Shown here: positions 9,209 to 18,142 of the stretch, one piece after another
Numbering within the stretch: position 1 is the stretch's first letter
Layout: each line of letters starts with the position of its first letter
Assembly (NCBI RefSeq): GCF_001447995.1
Contig: NZ_LDPE01000001.1
Coordinates: 186,001 to 250,000 of the forward strand
Length of the DNA: 64,000 nucleotides
Origin: Maribacter dokdonensis DSW-8
GTDB lineage: Bacteria > Bacteroidota > Bacteroidia > Flavobacteriales > Flavobacteriaceae
Direction: 5' to 3'
Translations under genes and position numbers: made by a program
Notes under the pieces: generated by a model
What the model was told of the DNA's origin: nothing
What the model saw: the letters and a program-made list of their open reading frames with translations, nothing else
Database searches by the model: none

Positions 9209-9327
9209 GTACAGAGTATAAAGTACAAAGTACAAAGTACAAAGTACGAAGTATTGAGGTTACAGTAATTGAGAACTTGATGTTAACAAAGAATACTTAG
9301 TACTTAATACTAAGTACTTAATACTTA
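9209..9327 (+). repeat. long period-7 repeat array before hisF
   Basis: Two blocks: 9209-9255, where the unit AGTACAA recurs almost perfectly, and 9292-9327, made of TACTTAG/TACTTAA units. The second is the inverse orientation of the first, so the two could pair in RNA. The block ends in a run of A just before the hisF ATG. Confidence 0.8.
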
Positions 9328-9336
9328 AAAAAAAAA

Positions 9337-10092
9337 ATGCTTGCAAAAAGAATAATTCCCTGTTTGGATATAAAGGACGGTAGAACGGTAAAAGGCGTGA
9401 ATTTTGTTGATTTGCGTGATGCCGGTGACCCTGTTGAACTTGCTGAAATTTATAGTAAAGAAGGGGCAGATGAATTGGTCTTTTTAGACATTTCTGCAAC
9501 GGAACAAAAACGCAAAACATTGGCTGATTTGGTGTACAGAGTTGCAGAAAAAGTGAATATCCCATTTACTGTAGGTGGCGGAATTTCCTCTGTAGAAGAT
9601 GTAGATGTTCTATTGCAAAATGGTGCCGATAAAGTGTCTATAAACTCATCGGCAGTTAAGAATCCGCAGTTGATTAATGATTTGGTGGCTAAATTTGGTT
9701 CACAATGCATTGTGGTGGCTATAGATGCCAAACAGATAGATGGAGAATGGATCGTGCATTTAGTGGGTGGCAAAGTACCTACAGAGCGTAAGTTGTTTGA
9801 ATGGGCCAAGGAAGTTGAAGAGCGCGGTGCTGGTGAAATTCTATTTACATCAATGGATAATGATGGTACTAAAGATGGTTTTGCTAATAAGGCTTTGGCT
9901 AGATTATCCACAGAATTGAATATCCCGATTATCGCATCTGGTGGTGCAGGTAATATGCAGCATTTTTCGGATACTTTTATAGAAGGAAAAGCAGATGCAG
10001 CTTTGGCGGCAAGTGTTTTTCATTTTAAGGAAATAGGGATTCAGGAACTGAAACTTGAATTACAGGAGAACGGAATTCCTGTGAGGGTTTAG
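9337..10092 (+). CDS. hisF: imidazole glycerol phosphate synthase, cyclase subunit
   Basis: Uses HisH-derived ammonia to turn PRFAR into imidazole glycerol phosphate and AICAR. A 251-residue (beta/alpha)8 barrel with the catalytic Asp in [18 protein letters not shown] and the second in [20 protein letters not shown] and ASGGAGN are the phosphate-binding loops. The gene is not adjacent to hisH, the usual arrangement being disturbed by three accessory genes and hisA. Confidence 0.97.
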   Translation: MLAKRIIPCLDIKDGRTVKGVNFVDLRDAGDPVELAEIYSKEGADELVFLDISATEQKRKTLADLVYRVAEKVNIPFTVGGGISSVEDVDVLLQNGADKVSINSSAVKNPQLINDLVAKFGSQCIVVAIDAKQIDGEWIVHLVGGKVPTERKLFEWAKEVEERGAGEILFTSMDNDGTKDGFANKALARLSTELNIPIIASGGAGNMQHFSDTFIEGKADAALAASVFHFKEIGIQELKLELQENGIPVRV

Positions 10093-10257
10093 TTTCAATA
10101 AGTAGTCGCTAAGTGGATAGTAGGTAGTTACAGTTTTCGGTAGTCAGAATGTCTCCTGAATTTACCTGCAGAGACAGACGCTTTAGGACACGATTTTTCA
10201 AATCGGTTAAACTGAGTGAATTGAATTAAAATAGTGGCAACAAGAAGAAGTTATACA

Positions 10258-10950
10258 ATGAAAAAAATAGGATTAATAGGTGGTATTACTTGGCAGTCTA
10301 CTCAGTTGTACTACCAATTGTTAAATACAATGGTGGCAGAAGAACTGGGCGGACAAAGTTCTTGTCACTGCATTATTGAATCTGTGAACTTTGCTGAGTT
10401 TTCTAAAAAACAAGCAGCAGGAGATTGGGATGCTTTGCATAAAGAAATGACGAATATTGCATTAAGGCTGCAAGATGCCGGAGCAGAAATTATCGTTATT
10501 TGCGCCAATACTATGCACCTAAGTGCTCAAATAATGAAGAAAAGTTTGACTGTTCCGGTGCTTCATATTGTTGAAGTAATCGGTAAGGCTATACAAGCCA
10601 AAGGTTGTAAAAAGGTTTTGTTGTTGGGTACCAGGTATACCATGGAAATGGATTTTTTCAAGGATATCCTTAGAGGTCAATTTGGTATTGAAGCTTTGGT
10701 TCCAAACAAAAATGATAGAGTTACGGTGCATAACATCATTTATAATGAACTTGCAAAAGGTATGATTAAAGATGAGTCTAGAAAAAAATATGTGGATATC
10801 ATCAAAAAAGGGGAGAATGAAGGTGCACAAGCCGTAATTTTGGGCTGTACGGAAATACCATTGTTAATTTCCCAAGCAGATTGTGACATACCTGCATTTG
10901 ACACAACAAAGGAGCATGCTAAAGCTGCCGTTGAGTTTGCATTAGGGTAA
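10258..10950 (+). CDS. aspartate/glutamate racemase family protein
   Basis: A 230-residue, PLP-independent racemase-type protein of the two-cysteine fold: N-terminal IGLIGGITWQSTQLYY, first catalytic Cys in VICANTMHLSA and second in VILGCTEIPLL. Members racemise Asp or Glu or act on related acids; the exact substrate is not evident. I chose ATG 10258 over an in-frame GTG at 10234 because the glycine-rich first strand follows at once. It lies between hisF and hisIE on the same strand, separated by 165 bases of non-coding DNA from hisF with no clear terminator. Confidence 0.88.
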   Translation: MKKIGLIGGITWQSTQLYYQLLNTMVAEELGGQSSCHCIIESVNFAEFSKKQAAGDWDALHKEMTNIALRLQDAGAEIIVICANTMHLSAQIMKKSLTVPVLHIVEVIGKAIQAKGCKKVLLLGTRYTMEMDFFKDILRGQFGIEALVPNKNDRVTVHNIIYNELAKGMIKDESRKKYVDIIKKGENEGAQAVILGCTEIPLLISQADCDIPAFDTTKEHAKAAVEFALG

Positions 10951-11045
10951 CAGCAGACAATTTTCAAAACTGCATGTCATTTTCAGTTTACCTTACGGTT
11001 AACAAGATTTAGAAAAATTTAAAGTAAAAATAGAAGATAGTATAT

Positions 11046-11654
11046 ATGGAGTTTAAAACACCGGATTGGAATAAAACAAATGACGGATTAATACCTGCAA
11101 TCATACAAGATGCACGTACTAAAAACGTATTAATGTTGGGCTACATGAATGCTGAAGCCCTTAGTAAGACCACCGAAACGGGTAAGGTTACTTTCTTTAG
11201 TAGAACTAAAAACCGATTATGGACCAAAGGTGAGGAAAGTGGTAATTTTCTAAATTTGGTATCCATTAAAAATGATTGCGATCAAGATTCTTTATTAATT
11301 TCGGTAAACCCTATAGGTCCTACATGCCACACAGGTACCGATACTTGTTGGAAAGAAAGCAATGATTCAAACTTTGGGTTCTTCTCTGAATTGGAATCAA
11401 CTATTGAACAAAGGCGCACGAATGCTGATGGAGAAAAATCATATGTAGCTTCCTTATTTGCAAAAGGCATTAATAAAGTAGCCCAGAAAGTGGGAGAGGA
11501 GGCCGTTGAAACTGTAATTGAGGCCATGGATAATAATGATGAGCTTTTCTTGTACGAAAGTGCCGATCTATTGTTTCATTATCTAATGCTCTTACAAGCA
11601 AAAGGTTTTACACTAAAAGATATTGAGGCTGAATTGATGAAACGTAAAAAATAA
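11046..11654 (+). CDS. hisI: bifunctional phosphoribosyl-AMP cyclohydrolase / phosphoribosyl-ATP pyrophosphatase
   Basis: A 202-residue fusion for steps 2 and 3 of the pathway. The N-terminal cyclohydrolase has FFSRTKNRLWTKGEESG and zinc/magnesium ligands in NDCDQDSLL and GPTCHTGTDTCW. The C-terminal pyrophosphatase (about 105-202) has the all-helical MazG-like motif KVGEEAVETVIEA and ESADLLFHYLMLL. It completes the operon: every enzyme from ATP plus PRPP to histidine is encoded between 1868 and here. Only three bases separate its stop from that of the convergent methyltransferase gene, and no terminator hairpin is visible. Confidence 0.96.
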   Translation: MEFKTPDWNKTNDGLIPAIIQDARTKNVLMLGYMNAEALSKTTETGKVTFFSRTKNRLWTKGEESGNFLNLVSIKNDCDQDSLLISVNPIGPTCHTGTDTCWKESNDSNFGFFSELESTIEQRRTNADGEKSYVASLFAKGINKVAQKVGEEAVETVIEAMDNNDELFLYESADLLFHYLMLLQAKGFTLKDIEAELMKRKK

Positions 11655-11657
11655 TCT

Positions 11658-12395
11658 TTACAACCCATATTTTTTTACCGTATATGCGCTTAAAAATGTG
11701 TTTGCTTTTATTGTAGTATGGGTTGTATTCAACTTGTTTTCTAATTCTTGTTGTAGCTTTTCAAATAAATTTTCTGTTCCAAAAGTATTTGCCATTGTTA
11801 TGTAGTCGTTTTTAGAGGACAACAACACATGTGCTAAATCGGCTACTGTGATATCAAAGCGAATTGACTGTTTATACTGGCTATTTAAATGTACGTTCGT
11901 GGTATGTAGTCCAGAAAAGTTGATTTTATGATCATAGTCAGAATTCACACCTGTTTCTGTACCTACGCCAAGCAGTTTTAATATATCTGTCAAAAGAATT
12001 TCAAAATCATAAGCTATGATGAGGGAATTAACTTTTGATACCCTTATGCATTCATCTAGTATTTCTTGAGATTTTGCATAAAATAATGACCCTGCAAACG
12101 TAATGATATCAAACCTATCACTGTCAAAGTTCAGGGTTTTGGTTTCCATTAACTCATAGCTAACGCCAGTGTGTTTAATGGACTTTTTGATCATCTCCTT
12201 ACTTGGGTCAACACCAACTACGGTATTGCAAAATTTGGATAGGGCTATGGCAGATTGCCCAGTACCGCAACCAATGTCTAATCCATAATTACTTTTAGGG
12301 GTAGTGGGAAGATACGTTTTTAGAATATCTTCATGTAAAGAAGGTCTATAAGCTGCGTAATGCAAGGCTGTTATTTGGTCATACTCTTTACTCAT
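11658..12395 (-). CDS. class I SAM-dependent methyltransferase
   Basis: 245 residues with the SAM-binding motif LDIGCGTGQSAIALS (motif I), the acidic end of strand 2 in VVGVDPSKEMI and motif IV region FDIITFAGSLFY. The target is unknown; the layout is that of small-molecule methyltransferases. ATG at 12395 is preferred over the TTG two codons upstream. It overlaps the end of the GNAT gene by 8 bases, so the two form an operon. Confidence 0.85.
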   Translation of the reverse strand: MSKEYDQITALHYAAYRPSLHEDILKTYLPTTPKSNYGLDIGCGTGQSAIALSKFCNTVVGVDPSKEMIKKSIKHTGVSYELMETKTLNFDSDRFDIITFAGSLFYAKSQEILDECIRVSKVNSLIIAYDFEILLTDILKLLGVGTETGVNSDYDHKINFSGLHTTNVHLNSQYKQSIRFDITVADLAHVLLSSKNDYITMANTFGTENLFEKLQQELENKLNTTHTTIKANTFLSAYTVKKYGL

Positions 12396-12813
12396 ATTCA
12401 AAAGTTCTTTCCATGATTACGAAATCTATTCCTCCTTTCACATAGGTTTTATTGGTTTTGTGCATTTGGAATTTGGCGTAAAAGGTGCTTTTGTTCTGTC
12501 TGGCATTACACCAAATCTTTGTCAATTTTTTTGTGTTGGCAAAGTGCATTATTTCTTCTAATAACAAGCTTCCATAGCCTTTACCTTGGTAGTTTTCTAA
12601 CGTAGCAAATTTTCGAAATTGACCTTCATCGCCATCAATAAACAAAGAAATTACTGATATAAGTTTGTGATCTATAAATAGTCCGTAATGCAGACCTTCA
12701 TGGTCTTTTGGAAGCTTTACGTAGTCCAATGGTTGATTTGGCCACATAACCAAATGTCTTATAGGTAGTGTGTCTGCGGCAGAAATCTCAATTATTTTTA
12801 TGGTCATTGACAT
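12388..12813 (-). CDS. GNAT-family N-acetyltransferase
   Basis: 141 residues with the acetyl-CoA loop LENYQGKGYGSLLLEEI and the C-terminal NKSTFYAKFQMHKTNKTYVKGG region. Related to the YjcF/ElaA-like group of small GNATs by its WPNQPLDYVKLPKD N-terminus, but the substrate is not evident. Translationally coupled to the methyltransferase gene. Confidence 0.82.
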   Translation of the reverse strand: MSMTIKIIEISAADTLPIRHLVMWPNQPLDYVKLPKDHEGLHYGLFIDHKLISVISLFIDGDEGQFRKFATLENYQGKGYGSLLLEEIMHFANTKKLTKIWCNARQNKSTFYAKFQMHKTNKTYVKGGIDFVIMERTFEYE

Positions 12814-12850
12814 GGTGTATGCTTGACCTCAAATATAACTAGGTTCTGGA

Positions 12851-13045
12851 TTATTCAAGTACTAAACAATCTTGAACTTTTTCAATTGACACCCATTTAA
12901 AAGTTATCGGTGACCATTCACTTTTTGGGTTTGCCTTGTATGAAGCTTTGTTCTTTACGAAAACCTGATTGTTTTCAGTGAACACGTGTTGCGTGTCTAT
13001 ACCTTTTTTAGCGTAACGCTTTTTTGATTTTCTTCTGTTGATCAT
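12851..13045 (-). CDS. small basic hypothetical protein
   Basis: A 64-residue protein, very basic at its N-terminus (MINRRKSKKRYAKKG), with no signal peptide or membrane segment. I do not recognise a family. Its ATG overlaps the stop of the upstream barrel gene as ATGA, which supports real, coupled translation. Confidence 0.6.
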   Translation of the reverse strand: MINRRKSKKRYAKKGIDTQHVFTENNQVFVKNKASYKANPKSEWSPITFKWVSIEKVQDCLVLE

Positions 13046-13710
13046 TGCACGTTTTTCTTATAACGATTACGTCCCATATTAAATATGCCAACTTTAATGC
13101 CTATACCGGCTGAAAAGCCGTTAATTCTAGAGATTCTGGTGGGTGGTAATTCTATTTTGCTGGAAAAGCGATATTTCACACCTGCTTCTAGTTGTAAGTA
13201 TCTAGAGATATTAAAAAGAGCATTTATTCCCGGTTCGGCCACAAAGACTTCATCAAAATCATCTTCGGTAAGTTCCTCTTCAAAATTGTCGTCGTGTCTA
13301 TATTTTGCATCCACGTAACCTACGGCACCGGCTCCAAGCAACAACGGAAAACTTAAATTAATTCTTTTCTTACTGAACAATATGGGTTCTAAATGTAACC
13401 CGCCATAAACAGCAATTAAATCTTCATATCTAGAGAGTGTATTGTTAAAGATATCTTGTTCGGAATATAAAAAATTGGCAGCAAATCCAACTTCGAACTG
13501 TTGATTGGCAACATAGGCAATTTTTAATCCCCCCAAATAAGCCCTTTCATTTTCAACTTCTCCTAAGCCCATATGAATACCAACATAGACACCATGTACT
13601 ACATTGTTGCGATCGTTAAATTCAAGATATTCATCAGTTTCTTCTTGTCCGTAGCTACACATGGCGGACAGAAATAAAAACAAAAGAAGGTTAAATTGAA
13701 GTGGTTTCAT
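13042..13710 (-). CDS. predicted outer-membrane beta-barrel protein
   Basis: 222 residues with a clear signal peptide (KPLQFNLLLFLFLSAMCSYG, cleavage before QEE) and, after a short polar linker, alternating hydrophobic strands with Gly/aromatic girdles (GVYVGIHMGLGEV, LGGLKIAYVANQQFEVGFAANFLY, QLEAGVKYRFSSKIEL, GFSAGIGIKVGIF). This fits a small eight-strand-type outer-membrane barrel. The ligand and role are unknown. It is first in a pair with the small basic gene. Confidence 0.7.
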   Translation of the reverse strand: MKPLQFNLLLFLFLSAMCSYGQEETDEYLEFNDRNNVVHGVYVGIHMGLGEVENERAYLGGLKIAYVANQQFEVGFAANFLYSEQDIFNNTLSRYEDLIAVYGGLHLEPILFSKKRINLSFPLLLGAGAVGYVDAKYRHDDNFEEELTEDDFDEVFVAEPGINALFNISRYLQLEAGVKYRFSSKIELPPTRISRINGFSAGIGIKVGIFNMGRNRYKKNVQ

Positions 13711-13839
13711 TACTGTTTGATTTTTGATTGATTATCTAATAGACAACCTAAGCAACAAATAGTTGCACCAAAAACCATTATTTTTTAGATAAAACCCAAA
13801 ATTCTACATTTTGTTGTATAAACATACCTCTAATTGCTT

Positions 13840-14160
13840 TTAAACTAGCTTATTAGAGGTGTCATTGGCTCCCCATGAGTCAAGACTAAGTAAAATAGTT
13901 TTAAGGGATTTTCCTCGTTCGGTCAAACCATATTCTACTTTTGGAGGAACAACAGGATACACTATACGTTCTACCAAGCCATGTTTTTCCAATTCGCGTA
14001 CGGTTTGTGTAAACATTTTATTGGATATTCCCGGTACTTTTTTCTGTAATACTCCCGATCGCAATGCGCCATCCAATAAATGAAAAAGTACAATAGGTTT
14101 CCATTTGGTACCAATTAGATTCATCGTATGGTCTAACGGGCAATATTTTTTAGTATTCAT
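13840..14160 (-). CDS. HxlR-family transcriptional regulator
   Basis: 106 residues of the winged-helix HxlR/MarR-like family: CPLDHTMNLIGTKWKPIVLFHLLDGALRSGVLQKKVPGISNKMFTQ-type recognition region with the conserved N-terminal Cys, then TVRELEKHGLVERIVYPVVPPKVEY wing. Such proteins often sense electrophiles or redox stress and control a divergent gene. Here the divergent neighbour is the VOC/glyoxalase-like gene at 14277, so that gene is the likely target. Confidence 0.9.
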   Translation of the reverse strand: MNTKKYCPLDHTMNLIGTKWKPIVLFHLLDGALRSGVLQKKVPGISNKMFTQTVRELEKHGLVERIVYPVVPPKVEYGLTERGKSLKTILLSLDSWGANDTSNKLV

Positions 14161-14201
14161 TTAAAATTTAATTATTTGAAAATCAATATTTTACTCTTTT
14201 T

Positions 14202-14227
14202 GGTAACTATGGTACTTTTAGGTAAGT
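14202..14227. promoter_or_regulatory. candidate HxlR operator: three GGTA boxes
   Basis: In the gap between the HxlR gene and its divergent VOC neighbour, GGTAACT (14202), GGTACTT (14211) and GGTAAGT (14221) recur at 9-10 base intervals, about one helical turn. Candidate binding site for the HxlR protein; inferred from position and spacing only. Confidence 0.35.
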
Positions 14228-14276
14228 TATTGTCCATAAGGCAAATATAGATTTATTTTGTAGTAAAATTAGAACT

Positions 14277-14789
14277 ATGGATAAGAATAAAGAATACCCA
14301 AAATCATTTTCGCATATTGGCATTACAGTACTGGACTTAAAGAAAGCGGTAAAATTTTACTCAGAAGTAATGGGTTGGTACGTAATTATGAAACCATCAA
14401 AAATTAAAAAAGAAAAAGAAACAGCGATTGGTTTAATGTGTATTGATGTTTTTGGTGATGATTGGGAAGAGTTTGAAATTGCACATATGTCTACCTCAGA
14501 TGGTATAGGTGTAGAATTGTTCTCTTTTCCTCATGGAGTTAAAGAAGCACCGGAATTTAATCCGTTTAATACAGGATTATTTCATTTTTGCATTCAAGAC
14601 CCAAATATAGAAGATTTGGTCGCTAAAATTGTGGCGCATGGAGGCAAACAGCGTATGCCTATACGTTCATACTATCCAAATGACAAACCCTATAAAATGT
14701 GTTATGTTGAAGACCCTTTTGGGATTGTTTTTGAAGTATACACGCACAGTTATGAATTAACCTATTCGTCTGGCGCGTATTCAGAATAG
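14277..14789 (+). CDS. VOC-family (glyoxalase/dioxygenase-like) protein
   Basis: 170 residues of paired beta-alpha-beta-beta-beta modules: SFSHIGITVLDLKKAVKFYSEVMGW (metal His in FSHIG), GLFHFCIQDPNIEDLV (second His) and DPFGIVFEVYTHSYE (terminal Glu). These are the ligand positions of the vicinal-oxygen-chelate fold. The substrate is unknown. It is divergent from the HxlR regulator, a common pairing for detoxification genes. Confidence 0.86.
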   Translation: MDKNKEYPKSFSHIGITVLDLKKAVKFYSEVMGWYVIMKPSKIKKEKETAIGLMCIDVFGDDWEEFEIAHMSTSDGIGVELFSFPHGVKEAPEFNPFNTGLFHFCIQDPNIEDLVAKIVAHGGKQRMPIRSYYPNDKPYKMCYVEDPFGIVFEVYTHSYELTYSSGAYSE

Positions 14790-14807
14790 TCATTCTTAAA
14801 AGTTGAT

Positions 14808-14844
14808 AAATGCGATTGCAATCTATTGATTGTCAATCGCATTT
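14808..14844 (+). terminator. intrinsic terminator after the VOC gene
   Basis: AAATGCGATTG (14808-14818) pairs with CAATCGCATTT (14834-14844), and the inner CAATC/GATTG extends the stem past a one-base bulge. It is followed by TTGTATATATTT. Confidence 0.75.
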
Positions 14845-14897
14845 TGTATATATTTACCTTTCCCTCAGACTGTTTCATTTTAAAATAACTCACAACC

Positions 14898-15905
14898 ATG
14901 AAATTATCTGTTCAAATCTTCCATTTATTTCTTATTAGTATTATCTGGCTTTTATTTGTTTCTCTTTCCAGTAACGACTCCCAAAATTTTGATTCTGCAG
15001 CTCTTGACGAAGCTGAGCTGAAAACAGACGGACTCTATTTTGCTGAGTTTTATGACAATATTTACCGTGGTCATTTTGAGAATTTAGAGATCAAAAGAGA
15101 TGACATGATGTTTTTAACCATTTTCGATAAATATTTAAGAGCCTATGGTGGTAATTGCGATCGCTATTTACCGGCTGACAAAGTTGAAATTTTGAATCAG
15201 GTTTGTAAGACCGAGGAGGTTACAAAAAATGGCTGGGGAGATGTTGTTAGCAGAGTATGCGTAGAGTATACTTGGGTTGGTAGTGGTTTGTACGCCAAAC
15301 CAGAATTATATGATGCTTATGCCGTAGTGGATCAAATCCAACGTTCAAAAGGATTGAATACCATGATGGACATGATTACCAACCCTAATAGTATGGGGAA
15401 TTCTGTAGATATGATTCATAAAACTAAAGGTTTAAATAATGATATGGTAAAACTGTTTCAAATGAACGCTTGTAATGGTGAAGCCTTAAAACGGTTCGAT
15501 GAAAATTTAGAATTGTTTGCAAGAAATAAAGCATCCATTAGAATGCAACAAGCCAGCAAGTATACTACCATGAAAAAAACTGGCGGACCAACTGGTGCAC
15601 AAAATTTCAACAAATTAATAGATGACTTGGTATATGACCAAGCAAAGACTTGGGCATTTAATAAATACACTGCCGGTAGTATTACAAATGTGTATTCTTC
15701 CACTAAGGATAGTCAAGGCAGACCTAGAGAACTTAGCGCTAATTATAGCTATTCCGGTTTTGGTGGAAACAGTAGGGGATCTGTTCGTATTACATTTGAT
15801 AACGGATTGCCAAAATGTATTTATTTTTCTGACTTTCCACAAAACTGTAAAACCCCTAACAGTAGTATTTTATCAGCTTATTCAGAAGGCAAATATGCTA
15901 ATTAA
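14898..15905 (+). CDS. secreted protein of unknown function
   Basis: 335 residues. A hydrophobic N-terminal segment (SVQIFHLFLISIIWLLFVSLS) looks like a signal peptide or single anchor; the rest is polar. It has two close Cys pairs (YGGNCDRYLPADKVEILNQVC and CKTEEVTKNGWGDVVSRVC), suggesting disulphides in the periplasm, and repeated RSKGLNTMMDMI / KTKGLNNDMVKLF segments. I do not recognise the family. It has its own start region after the terminator at 14808. Confidence 0.6.
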   Translation: MKLSVQIFHLFLISIIWLLFVSLSSNDSQNFDSAALDEAELKTDGLYFAEFYDNIYRGHFENLEIKRDDMMFLTIFDKYLRAYGGNCDRYLPADKVEILNQVCKTEEVTKNGWGDVVSRVCVEYTWVGSGLYAKPELYDAYAVVDQIQRSKGLNTMMDMITNPNSMGNSVDMIHKTKGLNNDMVKLFQMNACNGEALKRFDENLELFARNKASIRMQQASKYTTMKKTGGPTGAQNFNKLIDDLVYDQAKTWAFNKYTAGSITNVYSSTKDSQGRPRELSANYSYSGFGGNSRGSVRITFDNGLPKCIYFSDFPQNCKTPNSSILSAYSEGKYAN

Positions 15906-15962
15906 CTGTGTTTTAGTACGGTTTTACCATTTCATTAATCTCATGTAGTAAGGATACATGTG

Positions 15963-17051
15963 TTAAATTTCTTTTAATAGAACAACCCCTTTTTTACCTG
16001 AAATAGAAATATATCCTTGTCCTTTTTTACCATATTTCGCCTTTATTTCACGTAACTTTTTGCCCTTATCCAACATTTTGGAATCTACGTCATGAAATGA
16101 TTTTGGCAATCTGACCAAACCTTCTTCTAAAGTTGCAGAGAAGACATGTGGAAAGTTAATAACATTGATGTGTATTTCAGATGATTCTTGCTCCAAGCTT
16201 ATTTTAGACGTTGCAGAAAGGATATTCTTTACCCATAAATCTGAAATTTTTAAGTTCACATCAATATCCTTTTTAAGGCGATGTAAGCGTAGTTTACTAA
16301 ATTTAAGATTGCCGTAAAGAGTACCTATCTCCTGTATATCAACTTCATCTTTATTAGAGTAAAATTCAAGGGATTCTACTTGGTGTATTTCTATGTTGCT
16401 GCCGCTGCTATTAAGTCTCATGGTATTCGCATGGTCCATATCCAAACCGCCATTGGTAATATCTATATTGGCATAATTGACATTTTTTGCCCTAAGCTTT
16501 CCATATTTCATACTTACATCCGCTTTGTTTAAATTATCGCTTATCCACATATCTCCATGCTGTACATCTGCCATTAATATACCTACCCAATCCTCAATAA
16601 AAACATCGCCAAATTTATTGATGACCTCTAGTTCAACTTTTTGGGGCACGTAAACCTTATAATCAATTTGCACATTGCTTCGGTCAAAATCGAACGGATT
16701 GGCTTTTTCAAAAAGGTTAGAGAAAAATCCGGAGTTCTTATCCGCTATTTCATAGTTAACGGATATAAATTTATCGCTATGTCTTATTACAGGTTTTATT
16801 CTATTCAAGAGCTCTTGGGCGTTTTCCCTTTTCTTATCGGTTACCGTAATATTAACAGTGATGGAGACTTCATTCTTGACCCATCCGTAGATATTGATAT
16901 TACCGTATTTATTTTCCAAATGAAGCTCTCCTGCATTGGTAAAAGGGTAGGTTTTAGAGATATCCTTAGATACCTTTTCTTGTGCCAAGGCTGTAAAACC
17001 AACCAGCATCGCCAAGGCGAAAAGCTTAAGCTTTTTACAAAGTATATCCAT
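15963..17051 (-). CDS. DUF4097-like adhesin-type beta-helix protein
   Basis: 362 residues with a signal peptide (LFALAMLVGFTALAQ) and a long series of short beta-strand turns of the kind GELHLENKYGNINIYGWVKNEVSITV, KVELEVINKFGDVFIEDW, ADVSMKYGKLRAKNV, typical of DUF4097/DUF2807 putative adhesin beta-helices. It is the third gene of the sigma/anti-sigma operon (17574-18116, 17035-17574), overlapping the anti-sigma gene by 17 bases. In Bacteroidota such a protein is often co-encoded with ECF sigma factors; it may act as a periplasmic part of the sensing route, which is inference. Confidence 0.75.
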   Translation of the reverse strand: MDILCKKLKLFALAMLVGFTALAQEKVSKDISKTYPFTNAGELHLENKYGNINIYGWVKNEVSITVNITVTDKKRENAQELLNRIKPVIRHSDKFISVNYEIADKNSGFFSNLFEKANPFDFDRSNVQIDYKVYVPQKVELEVINKFGDVFIEDWVGILMADVQHGDMWISDNLNKADVSMKYGKLRAKNVNYANIDITNGGLDMDHANTMRLNSSGSNIEIHQVESLEFYSNKDEVDIQEIGTLYGNLKFSKLRLHRLKKDIDVNLKISDLWVKNILSATSKISLEQESSEIHINVINFPHVFSATLEEGLVRLPKSFHDVDSKMLDKGKKLREIKAKYGKKGQGYISISGKKGVVLLKEI

Positions 17052-17574
17052 AATCGTCTTCTTTAATTTTAGATTCGTTTAGCTGCTGCAATAGATTTTC
17101 AATGAGTTCTATACGCTTTCTATAATTGGAAACAATGGCTGCCAAAACCTGTTCATTATCTAGATTGTTCTGCATTTCAAGTTTTAGTTGCTCATATTCG
17201 GCATCAAGCTCTACCATAAATGACAGAAACTCTTCTTTATCTGCCGCTGTTAATTGATTGTTGTTTTGCACTAATTGTACTTGGTAGGTTACCAAACCTT
17301 TGTAATGCATATCTATATCCTGTAGTTCCTTAGAGACATAATGGGTTGGTGTATTGGGGCTGCCAAAGAAAGTAAGCCCAACAATTCCGGTAATTCCCAA
17401 TAGAATTACTATACTGGCGGCAATACGTACCATGGGCGATTTCCAGAGTGGTACCACCTTTGGTGGATTTTCGTTTAATTGCGCTGCAATATTTGCCCAC
17501 ATTTTTGCACGGTCTGCCTTGTGATCATCAAAGACCGCTTTATTATCCCGTATATGTTTTTCAAATTGATCCAT
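17035..17574 (-). CDS. putative anti-sigma factor (membrane)
   Basis: 179 residues: a cytoplasmic N-terminal part (FEKHIRDNKAVFDDHKADRAKMWANI), one membrane segment at about residues 49-69 (VRIAASIVILLGITGIVGLTFFG), and a periplasmic helical part with long amphipathic coils. The position one base after an ECF sigma gene and this topology point to an anti-sigma factor, although no zinc motif is present and it is not a FecR. No similarity can be tested here. Confidence 0.7.
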   Translation of the reverse strand: MDQFEKHIRDNKAVFDDHKADRAKMWANIAAQLNENPPKVVPLWKSPMVRIAASIVILLGITGIVGLTFFGSPNTPTHYVSKELQDIDMHYKGLVTYQVQLVQNNNQLTAADKEEFLSFMVELDAEYEQLKLEMQNNLDNEQVLAAIVSNYRKRIELIENLLQQLNESKIKEDDYGYTL

Positions 17575-18116
17575 TACAATCCGTTTATAATTTCTACTAA
17601 TTTCTTTTTTGCTCTGTGATACTGTGATTTAGAGGTAGATGTGGTTATGCCCAAAACATCACTAATCTCATTGTGATCATATCCTTCCAATAGGTAAAGG
17701 TTTATTATTTGCTTATACCCTAATGGAAGTTTTTCAATACCAGATTTCACTTTTAAAATATCCATGGCATTCACTTTTTCAATTTCCACTTCATCGGTTA
17801 GGTGGTATTCATGCTCATCCATAGAGGTAAGCGGTAGCCGCTTTGCCTTTAAATGGTTAATACTCTTATTAATGACAATACGTTTTAACCAAGCACCAAA
17901 AGAAGACTCATATTTAAACCTATCCAGGTTTTTGAAAGCATCTACAAAACTATCTTGCACAATATCTTCGGCATCTTCCTTAATTCCCAAAAACCGCATA
18001 CTAACGTTGTACATGGCATCAACATAGAGCTCGTACAGTTGATACTGCGAGGTTCTATCGCCAGTCTTGCTGCGCTCAACAAGGGATCGATGCGTAAAAC
18101 GAATTTCGGTTTCCAA
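17574..18116 (-). CDS. ECF RNA polymerase sigma factor
   Basis: 180 residues with region 2 (YNVSMRFLGIKEDAEDIVQDSFVDAFKNLDRFKYESSFGAWLKRIVINKSINHLK) described here by position 36-93, and region 4 (KLPLGYKQIINLYLLEGYDHNEISDVLGITTSTSKSQ, about 128-165). The only usable start is a TTG at 18116; there is no in-frame ATG between the upstream stop and region 2. It is the first gene of a three-gene operon and divergent from the TonB receptor, a natural regulatory target. Confidence 0.9.
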   Translation of the reverse strand: METEIRFTHRSLVERSKTGDRTSQYQLYELYVDAMYNVSMRFLGIKEDAEDIVQDSFVDAFKNLDRFKYESSFGAWLKRIVINKSINHLKAKRLPLTSMDEHEYHLTDEVEIEKVNAMDILKVKSGIEKLPLGYKQIINLYLLEGYDHNEISDVLGITTSTSKSQYHRAKKKLVEIINGL

Positions 18117-18142
18117 TGAATTTAGGTGGTTATTTGTACTCT

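Noticed and set aside
9209-9255. Direct repeats that might suggest a small CRISPR array
   Set aside because: The units are 7 bases with no spacers, and no cas gene is present.
9450-9911. Long minus-strand frame of 153 codons inside hisF
   Set aside because: Antisense shadow of a certain gene, with low-complexity Ser/Thr-rich translation.
17035-17574. FecR-type anti-sigma factor
   Set aside because: The protein is too short after the membrane segment and lacks the FecR beta-domain pattern.
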